NCBI GenBank assembly: GCA_018713745.1
Contig: DVOH01000037.1
Coordinates: forward strand, 1 to 46,519
Direction of reading: 5' to 3'
Length of the DNA stretch: 46,519 nucleotides
Source: Candidatus Stercoripulliclostridium merdipullorum
GTDB lineage: Bacteria > Bacillota > Clostridia > Christensenellales > DTU072
Shown here: positions 39,676-46,519 of the stretch, one piece after another
Layout of the letters: each line of letters starts with the position of its first letter
Position numbering within the stretch: the stretch's first letter is position 1
Position numbers and translations under genes: made by a program
The notes under the pieces: model-generated
The model's input: the letters and a program-made list of their open reading frames with translations, nothing else
Database searches by the model: none
Told to the model about the DNA's origin: nothing

Positions 39676-41229
39676 ATGGGAAAGAGTGTCAGCAAGGCCA
39701 AAGCAAGAATGGTGATTTGGCGCGTGCTTAAAGTCGCATTCTATCTGCTCGGTTTTCCGCTCCTTTACCTTGCCGTCCGACAGGATGTCGGTTCGCTCGG
39801 CGGTACGGTAATGGGAGAGGGATATGCCAAATGGTTCGTCCTCGCTGTTTGGGCGGTCGTCGTATTGGTTCAAATTATCGCAGGTCTGATCGGTCGGCGC
39901 AGTGACCGCAAAAATTTGCGTCGCGCACAAAACGGCGTCAGCCAAAAGTATTTCCACCGCGGCTTAGTGGTAGCGATCGTCGCGTTGGTGCTGACGGCAG
40001 GTCCCCTTGTTTACCTCGAACTGACGCTCAAAAAAGAGCTCGGTGCCGTTTACGACGAATATAAAGACACCGACATCAAAGTATCGACTTACGAAGTGCA
40101 ACTCAAAGATTATCAATCTTCGGCAAGCGATCTGAACAGCCGCATCGACGCGTTTTGCGAATTGTACAATATCGAGTACACGTCCAAAGTTTACGGCGGG
40201 ACCAATGCGGATTTATCGTCGTATACCTATGACCCGGAAGACGACGCATATTACAGCGCAAACGGAATGTATGCCGACGGCTACCTGTTCGGATATAAGC
40301 AGGCGACCGAAATCATGAAAACATATTACGGACTCAAGCTGAAATATGCCGCGGAGGAAGAGAATATCGAACAGCTGGTCACGCAGGAAATCGCGAAGCT
40401 CAAAACCAATCCCAATTCCGAATGGAATCGCTACAAAAAAGGATTGAGCGACCATTATGTCAGCGATCCCGACGAATATTCGGTTGCTTACAACGACGAA
40501 GGGACGGGCACCGCGCAAGGGCAATATGTGACCGAACAGCGCCTTGACGCCATCGTCGCGGCAATTATGAAAAACTTTCCCAAGCAGGCACTTTACGAAC
40601 TGCTGAAAGATAACCGTGCTATTCTTGAACGTCTTTTGAAACTTCCGTCGGAAACATATGACCAGTTGCTTGAAACAATTCAGAGCGTAGACGCCAACAC
40701 TTCCCTTGACGATCTGCTGGATATCGTAAACGCCATTTTGCCTACGTTCGGGGTTGACGCACTGACCAAAGCGGACGTGCTGGAATTGCTTGCCGGGTAC
40801 AGCAGCTATATTTCGCCTTCGACCTACCCGATTTTCGAATTCATCGAAGACGAAGAACTCAGAGCGTTTGCATACGCTCAGTATTACGGTCTTGTACACG
40901 GGGCAAAGATGGGTTCGGTGCTTCTGTCGACCGAAGTATACGATGACAAAGGGACGTTCACCGGCTATAGCAATGTCGGTGAAATAACGCTCAGCGCAAG
41001 CGGAACGCCCGGACAAGCCCCCGAAACCGTTCTTGCCGGAATCGAGCAAATCGAAGCGGATACGTCCTATATGCCTAAATATTATCCTTATATTGCATTG
41101 CGTACCAATCTGCTTTACAATTTGGGACTGATCACGTTTGGAATTATTGCGGCATACTTCTGCGCGCAACGAGAAAAAATGGCACTCAGCGATTATGTCA
41201 AAGCCGTCAATGCGGGAGGTGAACAATAA
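39676..41229 (+). CDS. Uncharacterised membrane protein A of a paired system
   Basis: 517-aa protein I do not recognise. It has a basic N-terminus, three membrane helices (about residues 18-34, 51-70 and 93-113), a large region of about 365 residues between helices, and a last helix near 483-502 with a short tail. If N-in, the large region is outside. That region is Tyr/Asp/Glu-rich, helical in the middle (E-x-E-N-I-E-Q-L-V-T-Q-E-I-A-K-L) and contains no known catalytic motif. The motif Y-L-L-G-F-P-L-L in helix 1 recurs in the downstream protein. AGGAG at 39661-39665 sits 10 nt before the start. The stop overlaps the next gene (TAATG). Confidence 0.8.
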   Translation: MGKSVSKAKARMVIWRVLKVAFYLLGFPLLYLAVRQDVGSLGGTVMGEGYAKWFVLAVWAVVVLVQIIAGLIGRRSDRKNLRRAQNGVSQKYFHRGLVVAIVALVLTAGPLVYLELTLKKELGAVYDEYKDTDIKVSTYEVQLKDYQSSASDLNSRIDAFCELYNIEYTSKVYGGTNADLSSYTYDPEDDAYYSANGMYADGYLFGYKQATEIMKTYYGLKLKYAAEEENIEQLVTQEIAKLKTNPNSEWNRYKKGLSDHYVSDPDEYSVAYNDEGTGTAQGQYVTEQRLDAIVAAIMKNFPKQALYELLKDNRAILERLLKLPSETYDQLLETIQSVDANTSLDDLLDIVNAILPTFGVDALTKADVLELLAGYSSYISPSTYPIFEFIEDEELRAFAYAQYYGLVHGAKMGSVLLSTEVYDDKGTFTGYSNVGEITLSASGTPGQAPETVLAGIEQIEADTSYMPKYYPYIALRTNLLYNLGLITFGIIAAYFCAQREKMALSDYVKAVNAGGEQ

Positions 41230-42608
41230 TGGCAAAAAAGAATAAAGAATCCAAGACGCAAAAAAAGCAATATAAACAATCTGCAGGAACCGTTATTTTG
41301 AAAATCCTGTTGTACCTCTTGGGATTCCCGCTGATGGCGGCGTTGGTTGCGCTCAACAGTATGCACGTGATCGAAAGCGGACTTTCTTACGGATTTTGGG
41401 TCTTTGGCGGTGTTGCGATCGTGGTCCTCGTCACTTTGATTTATTTTGTCGTAGCAGGCATTACGGGTCACATCAGCAAAAAAGCAAAGACTGTCAAAGG
41501 GCTTCGCGGTGCGACGGCTGCGTTGGTTGTCGTATCTGTCTTCCTGACCACCGGGCTCTGGATGATCATCGACAAGGTGATGCCGCCTATTTTGGAAGAC
41601 GCAACGGACGGTACGATCACTTACGAACAAATTAAAGAGAACTATAACGCCCAAGCAGACGTTCACAAAAACCTGTTGGATCGCTTTATCGAACTCAACG
41701 TCGCCAACGGCAACCTGCCCTCGAAGGACAGCAAAGTCAACCCCGGCGAATTAACGTTGGAAGATTATCTGGCGCAAGGATACGCCAATCCCGAAGTCAA
41801 AGAACTTTTGCACAGCAACTTTAAGAGCCTTGACGCAGGATACAAGTCTTTTAAGGGACCTTGGCTTCCGTTAGGCAACGACAACCGTTTGACCGTTCCG
41901 GTTATTGTCAGCTTAATTCTTGCAGAACGTGAAACGACCGATCTCCCGTATACCTTGGTTCTCGAACGCAAACCGATTCCCGTTCTGACCGACGAGACGG
42001 AAGGAACATACGATGACGGTACGGTGCGTGGCGACAGCCAGGAGACCGTTCAATGGAGCATTATGGATATGCAGCAGGGGACGATGGTCCTGGATCTCGG
42101 TGGTATGTTGCCCGATATGCCCAAACCGCTTATGCAGATTATCAGCGGCTTGGTAGCGACATATGCTCCTGATATTCTTACCGCGCTGAACGATGCGATT
42201 GCCGATCCTGCGCTGGCAGGCTCCCCGATCTACATCGGACTGGATATGCGCAACGACGGTCTTGCCGTTAACATCACGCCCACAAGTGATTCGCGCGGTG
42301 TGTGGGACTATATGCACATGGCGTGGCTGAACAGCAACAACCTGTTGTTTATGGTAGTTTCGCTCTTCCCCGATCGCAACATCTTCTTGTATTTCGGTGG
42401 AATCGTAGCCGTTCTCAGTCTTGCAATCGGTGTCTTGAGAGAAAAACGCTTTAAAAAGGATGAGCCTGTCGAGCAACCGACGATGCCTGCCGGCGGACCC
42501 AAGCCGTATCCCGAAAACGATAATCTTGTATTCGAAAACCGTTACAGTCAAATGATGTATCAGGCGGCAAAGCGGAAGCAATACGAGCAGCAACAAAGAT
42601 ACTGGTAA
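41229..42608 (+). CDS. Uncharacterised membrane protein B of a paired system
   Basis: 459-aa protein with the same plan as its upstream neighbour: a very basic N-terminus, three helices (about residues 24-42, 55-77 and 93-113), a large region of about 265 residues and a C-terminal helix near 381-398. Helix 1 carries Y-L-L-G-F-P-L-M, matching the neighbour's Y-L-L-G-F-P-L-L. The loop region has an L-P-Y-T-L-V-L-E-R-K-P strand and a D-L-G-G-M-L-P-D-M-P segment. A C-terminal tail of about 55 residues ends in a Gln/Tyr/Lys-rich stretch. No known domain is recognised. The start overlaps the preceding stop and the gene ends at a strong terminator, so the two genes form a closed operon. Confidence 0.8.
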   Translation: MAKKNKESKTQKKQYKQSAGTVILKILLYLLGFPLMAALVALNSMHVIESGLSYGFWVFGGVAIVVLVTLIYFVVAGITGHISKKAKTVKGLRGATAALVVVSVFLTTGLWMIIDKVMPPILEDATDGTITYEQIKENYNAQADVHKNLLDRFIELNVANGNLPSKDSKVNPGELTLEDYLAQGYANPEVKELLHSNFKSLDAGYKSFKGPWLPLGNDNRLTVPVIVSLILAERETTDLPYTLVLERKPIPVLTDETEGTYDDGTVRGDSQETVQWSIMDMQQGTMVLDLGGMLPDMPKPLMQIISGLVATYAPDILTALNDAIADPALAGSPIYIGLDMRNDGLAVNITPTSDSRGVWDYMHMAWLNSNNLLFMVVSLFPDRNIFLYFGGIVAVLSLAIGVLREKRFKKDEPVEQPTMPAGGPKPYPENDNLVFENRYSQMMYQAAKRKQYEQQQRYW

Positions 42609-42625
42609 AAATCAGCGTTATTTTC

Positions 42626-42655
42626 AAAAGCGTCCCGTTCCTCGGGACGCTTTTT
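42626..42655 (+). terminator. Rho-independent terminator of the membrane pair operon
   Basis: A 12-bp stem (42626-42637 with 42643-42654) with a 5-nt loop and T's at 42651-42655, 17 nt after the stop codon. Confidence 0.93.
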
Positions 42656-42692
42656 ATTATAAGAAGTCGGGAGGAATATTTGGATTTCTCTC

Positions 42693-42721
42693 TTGACTTT
42701 CCCGTGCAATGTGATTATAAT
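42693..42721 (+). promoter_or_regulatory. SigA promoter of the PiT operon
   Basis: TTGACT (42693-42698), a 17-nt spacer and TATAAT (42716-42721). Expected start is about 42728. Confidence 0.87.
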
Positions 42722-42763
42722 AATATAATCACCATTGAAAACTACAGTTACAGGGGTAGGCAA

Positions 42764-43798
42764 ATGACGGGTTACGCCATCTTTATTTTTATATTGATTT
42801 TGCTCTACACCTTTTATATGGGCGTAAACGACGGCTCTAACGCAATTGCGACAACCGTTGCGACCCGTGCCGTTCAGCCCCGTACGGCAATTGTAATTGC
42901 GGCTCTGATCAATTTTGCAATCCCTGTTATAATTTTTGTTCTCGACATCGTATCGGTTGCCGACAACATCAGCGCAAAGTTGGTTTACAACCAATTTTTT
43001 GACGGGATTTCAGATGAAAAAGCATTTTCTTTTGTCGTCAGCGGAATCCTCGGAGCGATTGTTTGGGGCGGAACAACCTTTGCCTTGAAGATCCCCAACA
43101 GTACTTCACACACTGTTTTGGGCGGTATTATCGGGGCAGGGATTGCAGCATTCGGATTCGGCGCCATCCAGTGGAAAGAATTTGTTTTGGTCAAAGTCGT
43201 ACTGATGATCGTACTGGCTCCTGTTATCGGATTATTGTTGGGGTTTTTTCTGATGAAATTGGTACGGCGAATTGCCCGTCGGGCAAGCCGCAGTATCAGT
43301 GCCGTTTTGACAGGATTACAGCGCTTGAATCTGATGATTCTTGCCGGTGCATTCAGCAGCAATAACGCACAAAAGTCGATCGGTATGTTCTTTTTGGTCA
43401 GTGCTGTCGGACTGACGGTTTACAACGAAGCGCACATTCCGATCTGGATTGTTTTATCGTTTGCCGGGGCTTTGACGCTTGGTTTGCTGCTCGGCGGCTA
43501 TCGCGTGATCAATACGGTAGGTCGCAAAATTTTCAAATTGCAGCCCGTACACTCGGTAATCGCACAATTTACGACCAGCTTGGTTATGATTACGGCAACA
43601 TCCCTCGGTATTTCGCTCAGCACGGGGCAAATTATGTCCTCTTCGATTATGGGGGTAGGTGCAGCGGAACGCGCCAACGGCGTGCATTGGAATATGGCAA
43701 TCCGCATTGTTGTCAGCTGGCTGCTGACCTTGCCGTGTTCGGCGGGAATGGGCGCATTATTTTATCTTTTGATCGGAAAAGCGATTTTCGGCGTATAG
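42764..43798 (+). CDS. Inorganic phosphate transporter, PiT family
   Basis: 344-aa low-affinity phosphate permease coupled to H+ or Na+. The two family signatures are present: G-V-N-D-G-S-N-A-I-A-T near residues 18-28 and the second-half repeat with G-A-F-S-S-N-N-A-Q-K-S-I-G. A further A-E-R-A-N-G-V-H-W-N segment fits the C-terminal end. Multiple hydrophobic helices span the whole protein. The start at 42764 is preceded by GGGGTAGG and agrees with family N-termini; the open frame from 42680 includes the promoter and is rejected. DUF47/PhoU-like protein follows 12 nt later, as in many PiT operons. Confidence 0.93.
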   Translation: MTGYAIFIFILILLYTFYMGVNDGSNAIATTVATRAVQPRTAIVIAALINFAIPVIIFVLDIVSVADNISAKLVYNQFFDGISDEKAFSFVVSGILGAIVWGGTTFALKIPNSTSHTVLGGIIGAGIAAFGFGAIQWKEFVLVKVVLMIVLAPVIGLLLGFFLMKLVRRIARRASRSISAVLTGLQRLNLMILAGAFSSNNAQKSIGMFFLVSAVGLTVYNEAHIPIWIVLSFAGALTLGLLLGGYRVINTVGRKIFKLQPVHSVIAQFTTSLVMITATSLGISLSTGQIMSSSIMGVGAAERANGVHWNMAIRIVVSWLLTLPCSAGMGALFYLLIGKAIFGV

Positions 43799-43810
43799 CG
43801 GAGGAAGTAT

Positions 43811-44425
43811 ATGAAATTTCTTGACAGACTGAAAGGGAACAAAGAACCGAACTTTTTCGAATTGCTGACCCAGCAATCCGTCGTTGTCAACAAAGGGATG
43901 AAATTGTTGTACGAATACTGTGTGACGCACGACGAGAAAATCGCCGACGCGGTGATCAAGGCGGAGGACGAAGGCGATATGGTCAGAAGAATTTTGATCG
44001 ACGAAATTAACAAGACGTTTATTACGCCGATCGATCGGGAAGATCTGTTCCGCTTGTCCGCGCAGTTAGACGAAATTTTGGATTATGCCAAAACTTCGGT
44101 AGACGAAATCCGGTTTTTCGGTGTGATTCCCGATCAGGAAATGACCGAAATCACCGCTACCTTGGTTGAAATGACCGAGCATATTATTCTTGCCGTCAGC
44201 AATATCGAGCGGCACCGTGCGATCGCAAGAGACGAAGCAATTTATGTCAAAGGGCTTGAAAACAAAGTAGGGGATTCCAATATCCGTGCTTTGGCAACCC
44301 TTTTTGACGATGACAATCACAGCAAAATATTCAAGTATCGCGAGATTTATCGCCATCTCAATCAGACTGCCGACATCGGCGATGAGGCGATGGACACGTT
44401 GCTGAAGATTTTGGTGAAAATGTAA
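43811..44425 (+). CDS. DUF47/PhoU-like PiT accessory protein
   Basis: 204-aa helical protein of the DUF47 family (TIGR00153), a PhoU-like bundle that controls or assists PiT transporters. Hallmarks: N-terminal F-F-E-L-L-T-Q-Q-S and acidic metal-binding stretches E-D-E-G-D near residues 52-56, then F-I-T-P-I-D-R-E-D-L-F-R-L. GGAGG precedes the start. It sits 12 nt after the PiT gene and overlaps the YfbR-like gene by one base (TAATG). Confidence 0.93.
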   Translation: MKFLDRLKGNKEPNFFELLTQQSVVVNKGMKLLYEYCVTHDEKIADAVIKAEDEGDMVRRILIDEINKTFITPIDREDLFRLSAQLDEILDYAKTSVDEIRFFGVIPDQEMTEITATLVEMTEHIILAVSNIERHRAIARDEAIYVKGLENKVGDSNIRALATLFDDDNHSKIFKYREIYRHLNQTADIGDEAMDTLLKILVKM

Positions 44426-45003
44426 TGGGATTTCATTTTTTTGCCTATCTCAACCGGATGAAGTTTATTAAGCGTTGGAGCTTGATGCACGCGACGACAT
44501 CCGAAAACATCATGGAGCATAGCGAACAGGTTGCGCAGATCGCCTATGCGTTGGGATTGATTAACAATCGCGTTTGTCACGGAACGGTCAGTCCCGATCG
44601 GTGTGCTTCTCTTGCGGTGTTTCATGAGTGCAGCGAGGTTATTACGGGCGATCTTCCGACGCCGATCAAATATTTTAATGCCGAAATCCGAACGGCTTAC
44701 AAAAAATTGGAAGGAGTCGCAAACGAAAAATTGCTTTCTATGATTCCGGAGGCATTCCGCGACGACTACCGCAGTTTGATTGTTCCGGACGAAACTTCTT
44801 ACGAGTGGAAACTTGTCAAAGCGGCAGACAAATTGTCGGCTTACATCAAATGCCTGGAAGAACTGAAGAGCGGCAACAAAGAGTTTGAAAAAGCCGAAGC
44901 AACCATTCGCGCAGAACTCGACCAAAATCCTTTGCCCGAAACGGAATACTTCCGGCAAGTGTTTTTGCCCGGATTCCGATTGACTTTGGACGAACTCGAT
45001 TGA
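44425..45003 (+). CDS. YfbR-like 5'-deoxynucleotidase with HD changed to HE
   Basis: 192-aa HD-domain phosphohydrolase. Relatives (E. coli YfbR) dephosphorylate deoxynucleoside 5'-monophosphates. R17-W18-x-L-M, H32 in E-H-S, the T-G-D-L-P-T-P-I-K-Y block and D135 in A-A-D-K-L are conserved. In the core motif, H67 is followed by Glu (H-E-C-S-E) instead of the usual Asp that helps bind metal; the codon is GAG. Activity may persist since Glu can bind metal. The gene is last in the PiT operon, and its final codons form the terminator stem. Confidence 0.85.
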   Translation: MGFHFFAYLNRMKFIKRWSLMHATTSENIMEHSEQVAQIAYALGLINNRVCHGTVSPDRCASLAVFHECSEVITGDLPTPIKYFNAEIRTAYKKLEGVANEKLLSMIPEAFRDDYRSLIVPDETSYEWKLVKAADKLSAYIKCLEELKSGNKEFEKAEATIRAELDQNPLPETEYFRQVFLPGFRLTLDELD

Positions 45004-45014
45004 GTTCGTTTTTT
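44991..45014 (+). terminator. Terminator formed by the last codons of the nucleotidase gene
   Basis: CGAACTC (44991-44997) pairs with GAGTTCG (45002-45008) around a 4-nt loop, then T6 (45009-45014). The stop codon (45001-45003) is inside the hairpin. Confidence 0.85.
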
Positions 45015-45033
45015 ATATAAAAGGGATTCTGTA

Positions 45034-45062
45034 TTGAAAAGCGTTCTCTTTTATGGTAGAAT
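45034..45062 (+). promoter_or_regulatory. SigA promoter of the GPH symporter gene
   Basis: TTGAAA (45034-45039), a 17-nt spacer and TAGAAT (45057-45062), ahead of GGGAGG at 45081-45086. Confidence 0.8.
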
Positions 45063-45097
45063 AATTTTATATCGGAATTTGGGAGGAATGCGTTCGT

Positions 45098-46519
45098 ATG
45101 GGTTTGATCAAACGCCTGTTCCGGGATAAGCCCGGGCAGGAAGTCCCCAACAAAGAGATGCTGTCGTTTGCTGTCGGAGTCGCAGGGCAGAACCATATGT
45201 ACAACATTGTTGCAAACTGGTTTCTGTATTTTTGCACCGACGTTTTATTTATGGACGCCATGATCATCGGGATCGTCCTGGGCGTTGCAAGGGTCTGGGA
45301 CGCGATTAACGATCCTTTGGTCGGTGTTATTATCGATCACAGTAAAATCAGTAAATACGGCAAACTGCGACCACATATTCTTTGGTCGGCAATTCCGATC
45401 GGTATTTGCGCGGCTTTGATGTTTATGGATTTCGGCTTGACGCAAACGCAGGAAATCATTTATATCGTCGTACTGTATTTTGTGTGGGATACGATGTACT
45501 CGTTCCAGGACATTGCGCAATGGGGCTTGACGGCAATGATAGCAACCAATTTCGAGGAGCGAAGCAAAGCCGCACAGTTTGGCAGAATCGGCGCAATGGT
45601 CGGCGGGTGGCTTCCCGGGTTGTTGCCGATTATTTTGTCGAACAAAGATCTTTTGGGAGCGACCGAAAAGCAGATATTTATGGCGTGTGCCATCGTTATG
45701 TGCTTTGGCGGAATGGTATTGTCGATGTTTGCCGCGCGGGTAAAAGAACGCGCACCGGCTGTAAAGACGGAAGGTAGTCCTTTGGCATCCCTGAAATCGT
45801 TGTTAAGAAACCGCATTGTTATGTTGCTGGTTTTGGCAAACATTCTGTCGTATTGTACGCTGACGGTACAGCAAGTTTATTTCTTTAAGTACATGGTCAG
45901 CATCGATTTGTTCGGCAGAACGTTTGACGGGATGGAAGTCATGTTTGTCTTCGGTATTTTTGTCGGCCTCCCGGGTACGCTTGCCATGCTGATCACGGGA
46001 CGATTTTCCAAATGGGTAGGCGGGATGAAAAACGTACTACTGATTGCTACCGTCGCCAATATCGTCTGCCGTATTGCCGCATTCTTTGTGGGTTACGAAG
46101 GGATACGGATTGTCTATACCGGAATTTTGCTTGCAATTTGCGGGATTCCCAACGGAATGGTAGGGATTGCTTCGACGGCGATCTGGGGCGACAGTATCGA
46201 TTATGAAGAGTGGAGAACAGGCGTGCGCAACGAAGGCGCCGTATTCAGCATGCAGAATCTCGTCGGAAAAATGGGAAGCGGACTGTCAATCTTTTTCACA
46301 GGCTTGACGCTGAAACTATTGGATTTCGACGCAACCAAATTCGATCTCGGACTGCCGCAATCCGAGACCTTCAACAAATTCATTTTCCCCGTATATATGT
46401 TGGCTCCGGCGTTCGGCTCATTGCTGTATCTGATTCCGCTACTGTTTATGAAATATGACGTCAACGCAAAGCACAAGCTGGAAGCATTGCTCCGCGAGCG
46501 TCGCAAAGGAATTAAGATT
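45098..46519 (+). CDS. GPH-family (MelB-like) sugar:cation symporter, 3' end cut by the window
   Basis: At least 474 residues, open to the last base. It is a Major Facilitator transporter of the glycoside-pentoside-hexuronide:cation family, importing a sugar or glycoside with Na+ or H+. The cytosolic start is M-G-L-I-K-R-L-F-R-D-K. Early motifs include W-D-A-I-N-D-P-L-V-G (helix 2 region, cation site) and I-I-D-H-S-K, then a typical F-E-E-R-S-K-A-A-Q loop, about 12 hydrophobic stretches, W-G-D-S-I-D-Y-E-E-W-R in the C-half, and a basic C-terminal tail. Length suggests few residues are missing. GGGAGG lies 11 nt before the ATG at 45098, long but without a better in-frame start. The sugar is unknown; no glycosidase is adjacent. 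Confidence 0.88.
   Translation, partial: MGLIKRLFRDKPGQEVPNKEMLSFAVGVAGQNHMYNIVANWFLYFCTDVLFMDAMIIGIVLGVARVWDAINDPLVGVIIDHSKISKYGKLRPHILWSAIPIGICAALMFMDFGLTQTQEIIYIVVLYFVWDTMYSFQDIAQWGLTAMIATNFEERSKAAQFGRIGAMVGGWLPGLLPIILSNKDLLGATEKQIFMACAIVMCFGGMVLSMFAARVKERAPAVKTEGSPLASLKSLLRNRIVMLLVLANILSYCTLTVQQVYFFKYMVSIDLFGRTFDGMEVMFVFGIFVGLPGTLAMLITGRFSKWVGGMKNVLLIATVANIVCRIAAFFVGYEGIRIVYTGILLAICGIPNGMVGIASTAIWGDSIDYEEWRTGVRNEGAVFSMQNLVGKMGSGLSIFFTGLTLKLLDFDATKFDLGLPQSETFNKFIFPVYMLAPAFGSLLYLIPLLFMKYDVNAKHKLEALLRERRKGIKI

Noticed and set aside
45088..45090. ATG right after GGGAGG before the GPH gene
   Set aside because: It is in a different frame from the transporter.
1..46519. tRNA, rRNA, CRISPR arrays, insertion sequences, attachment sites, replication origin
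   Set aside because: Intergenic gaps are short and hold only promoters, leaders and terminators; no repeat-spacer array, transposase or tRNA cloverleaf was found.

Overview
The window is 46.5 kb of densely packed, moderately GC-rich bacterial chromosome with about 40 protein genes. No stretch longer than 247 bp lacks a gene. I recognised no tRNA, rRNA, CRISPR array, insertion sequence or prophage. SigA-type promoters close to TTGACA-17-TATAAT, purine-rich ribosome binding sites, lipoproteins with Gram-positive-style signals, LuxS, C_GCAxxG_C_C and LURF-one family proteins, an ECF-type substrate-binding component and a Gly-rich InlB-repeat surface protein suggest an uncultured Clostridia-like member of the Bacillota, perhaps gut-associated. 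That placement is an inference from gene content; no marker gene in the window fixes it.

Layout. 1-2442: 3' end of a large surface-type protein and its terminator. 2493-3485: Na/Pi cotransporter core. 3544-4887: stand-alone condensation-fold acyltransferase with its own consensus promoter. 5014-7868: luxS, M29 aminopeptidase, PlsC-type acyltransferase with zinc ribbon. 7951-12074: InlB-repeat lipoprotein, GH2 beta-mannosidase, dUTPase, deoxyinosine/uracil-type DNA glycosylase. 12128-15815: InlB/DUF6273 lipoprotein, THUMP rRNA methyltransferase, CehA-type PHP hydrolase. 15852-20731 (minus strand): MATE exporter, then an operon of PHP hydrolase, adenine deaminase and MscS channel. 20831-26206 (plus strand): glycerophosphodiesterase, C_GCAxxG_C_C protein, attenuated pyrG, ClC transporter, AlkD-like repair protein. 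26167-28480: CYTH protein (-), LURF-one protein (+) and an ECF S-component fused to a P-loop kinase (-). 28728-36441: apparent operon with a small unknown protein, archaeal-type (type II) GAPDH, archaeal-type PGK, LarA-family racemase, metallophosphoesterase and two FAD proteins. 36484-37932: M20 peptidase. 37987-39487 (minus): ThuA-like protein and sugar isomerase/epimerase. 39676-42608: an uncharacterised pair of similarly built membrane proteins. 42764-45003: PiT phosphate transporter, its DUF47 partner and a YfbR-like nucleotidase. 45098-end: GPH-family sugar:cation symporter, cut by the window edge.

The most unusual elements are: (1) the archaeal-type GAPDH/PGK pair in a bacterial operon with a LarA-family racemase whose cofactor and catalytic residues are all present; (2) the S-component/kinase fusion; (3) three genes whose promoters place transcription start exactly on the A of the ATG, with no Shine-Dalgarno, suggesting leaderless mRNAs; (4) a strong terminator hairpin between the pyrG promoter and its ribosome binding site, without the GGGC-type start of the known Gram-positive pyrG mechanism; and (5) the two-gene membrane system at 39676-42608 behind a consensus promoter overlapped by a palindrome. 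Transcription signals are very compact: a promoter -35 overlaps a stop codon (3482), another -35 lies inside a terminator hairpin (7884), and one terminator is built from the last codons of its gene (44991).
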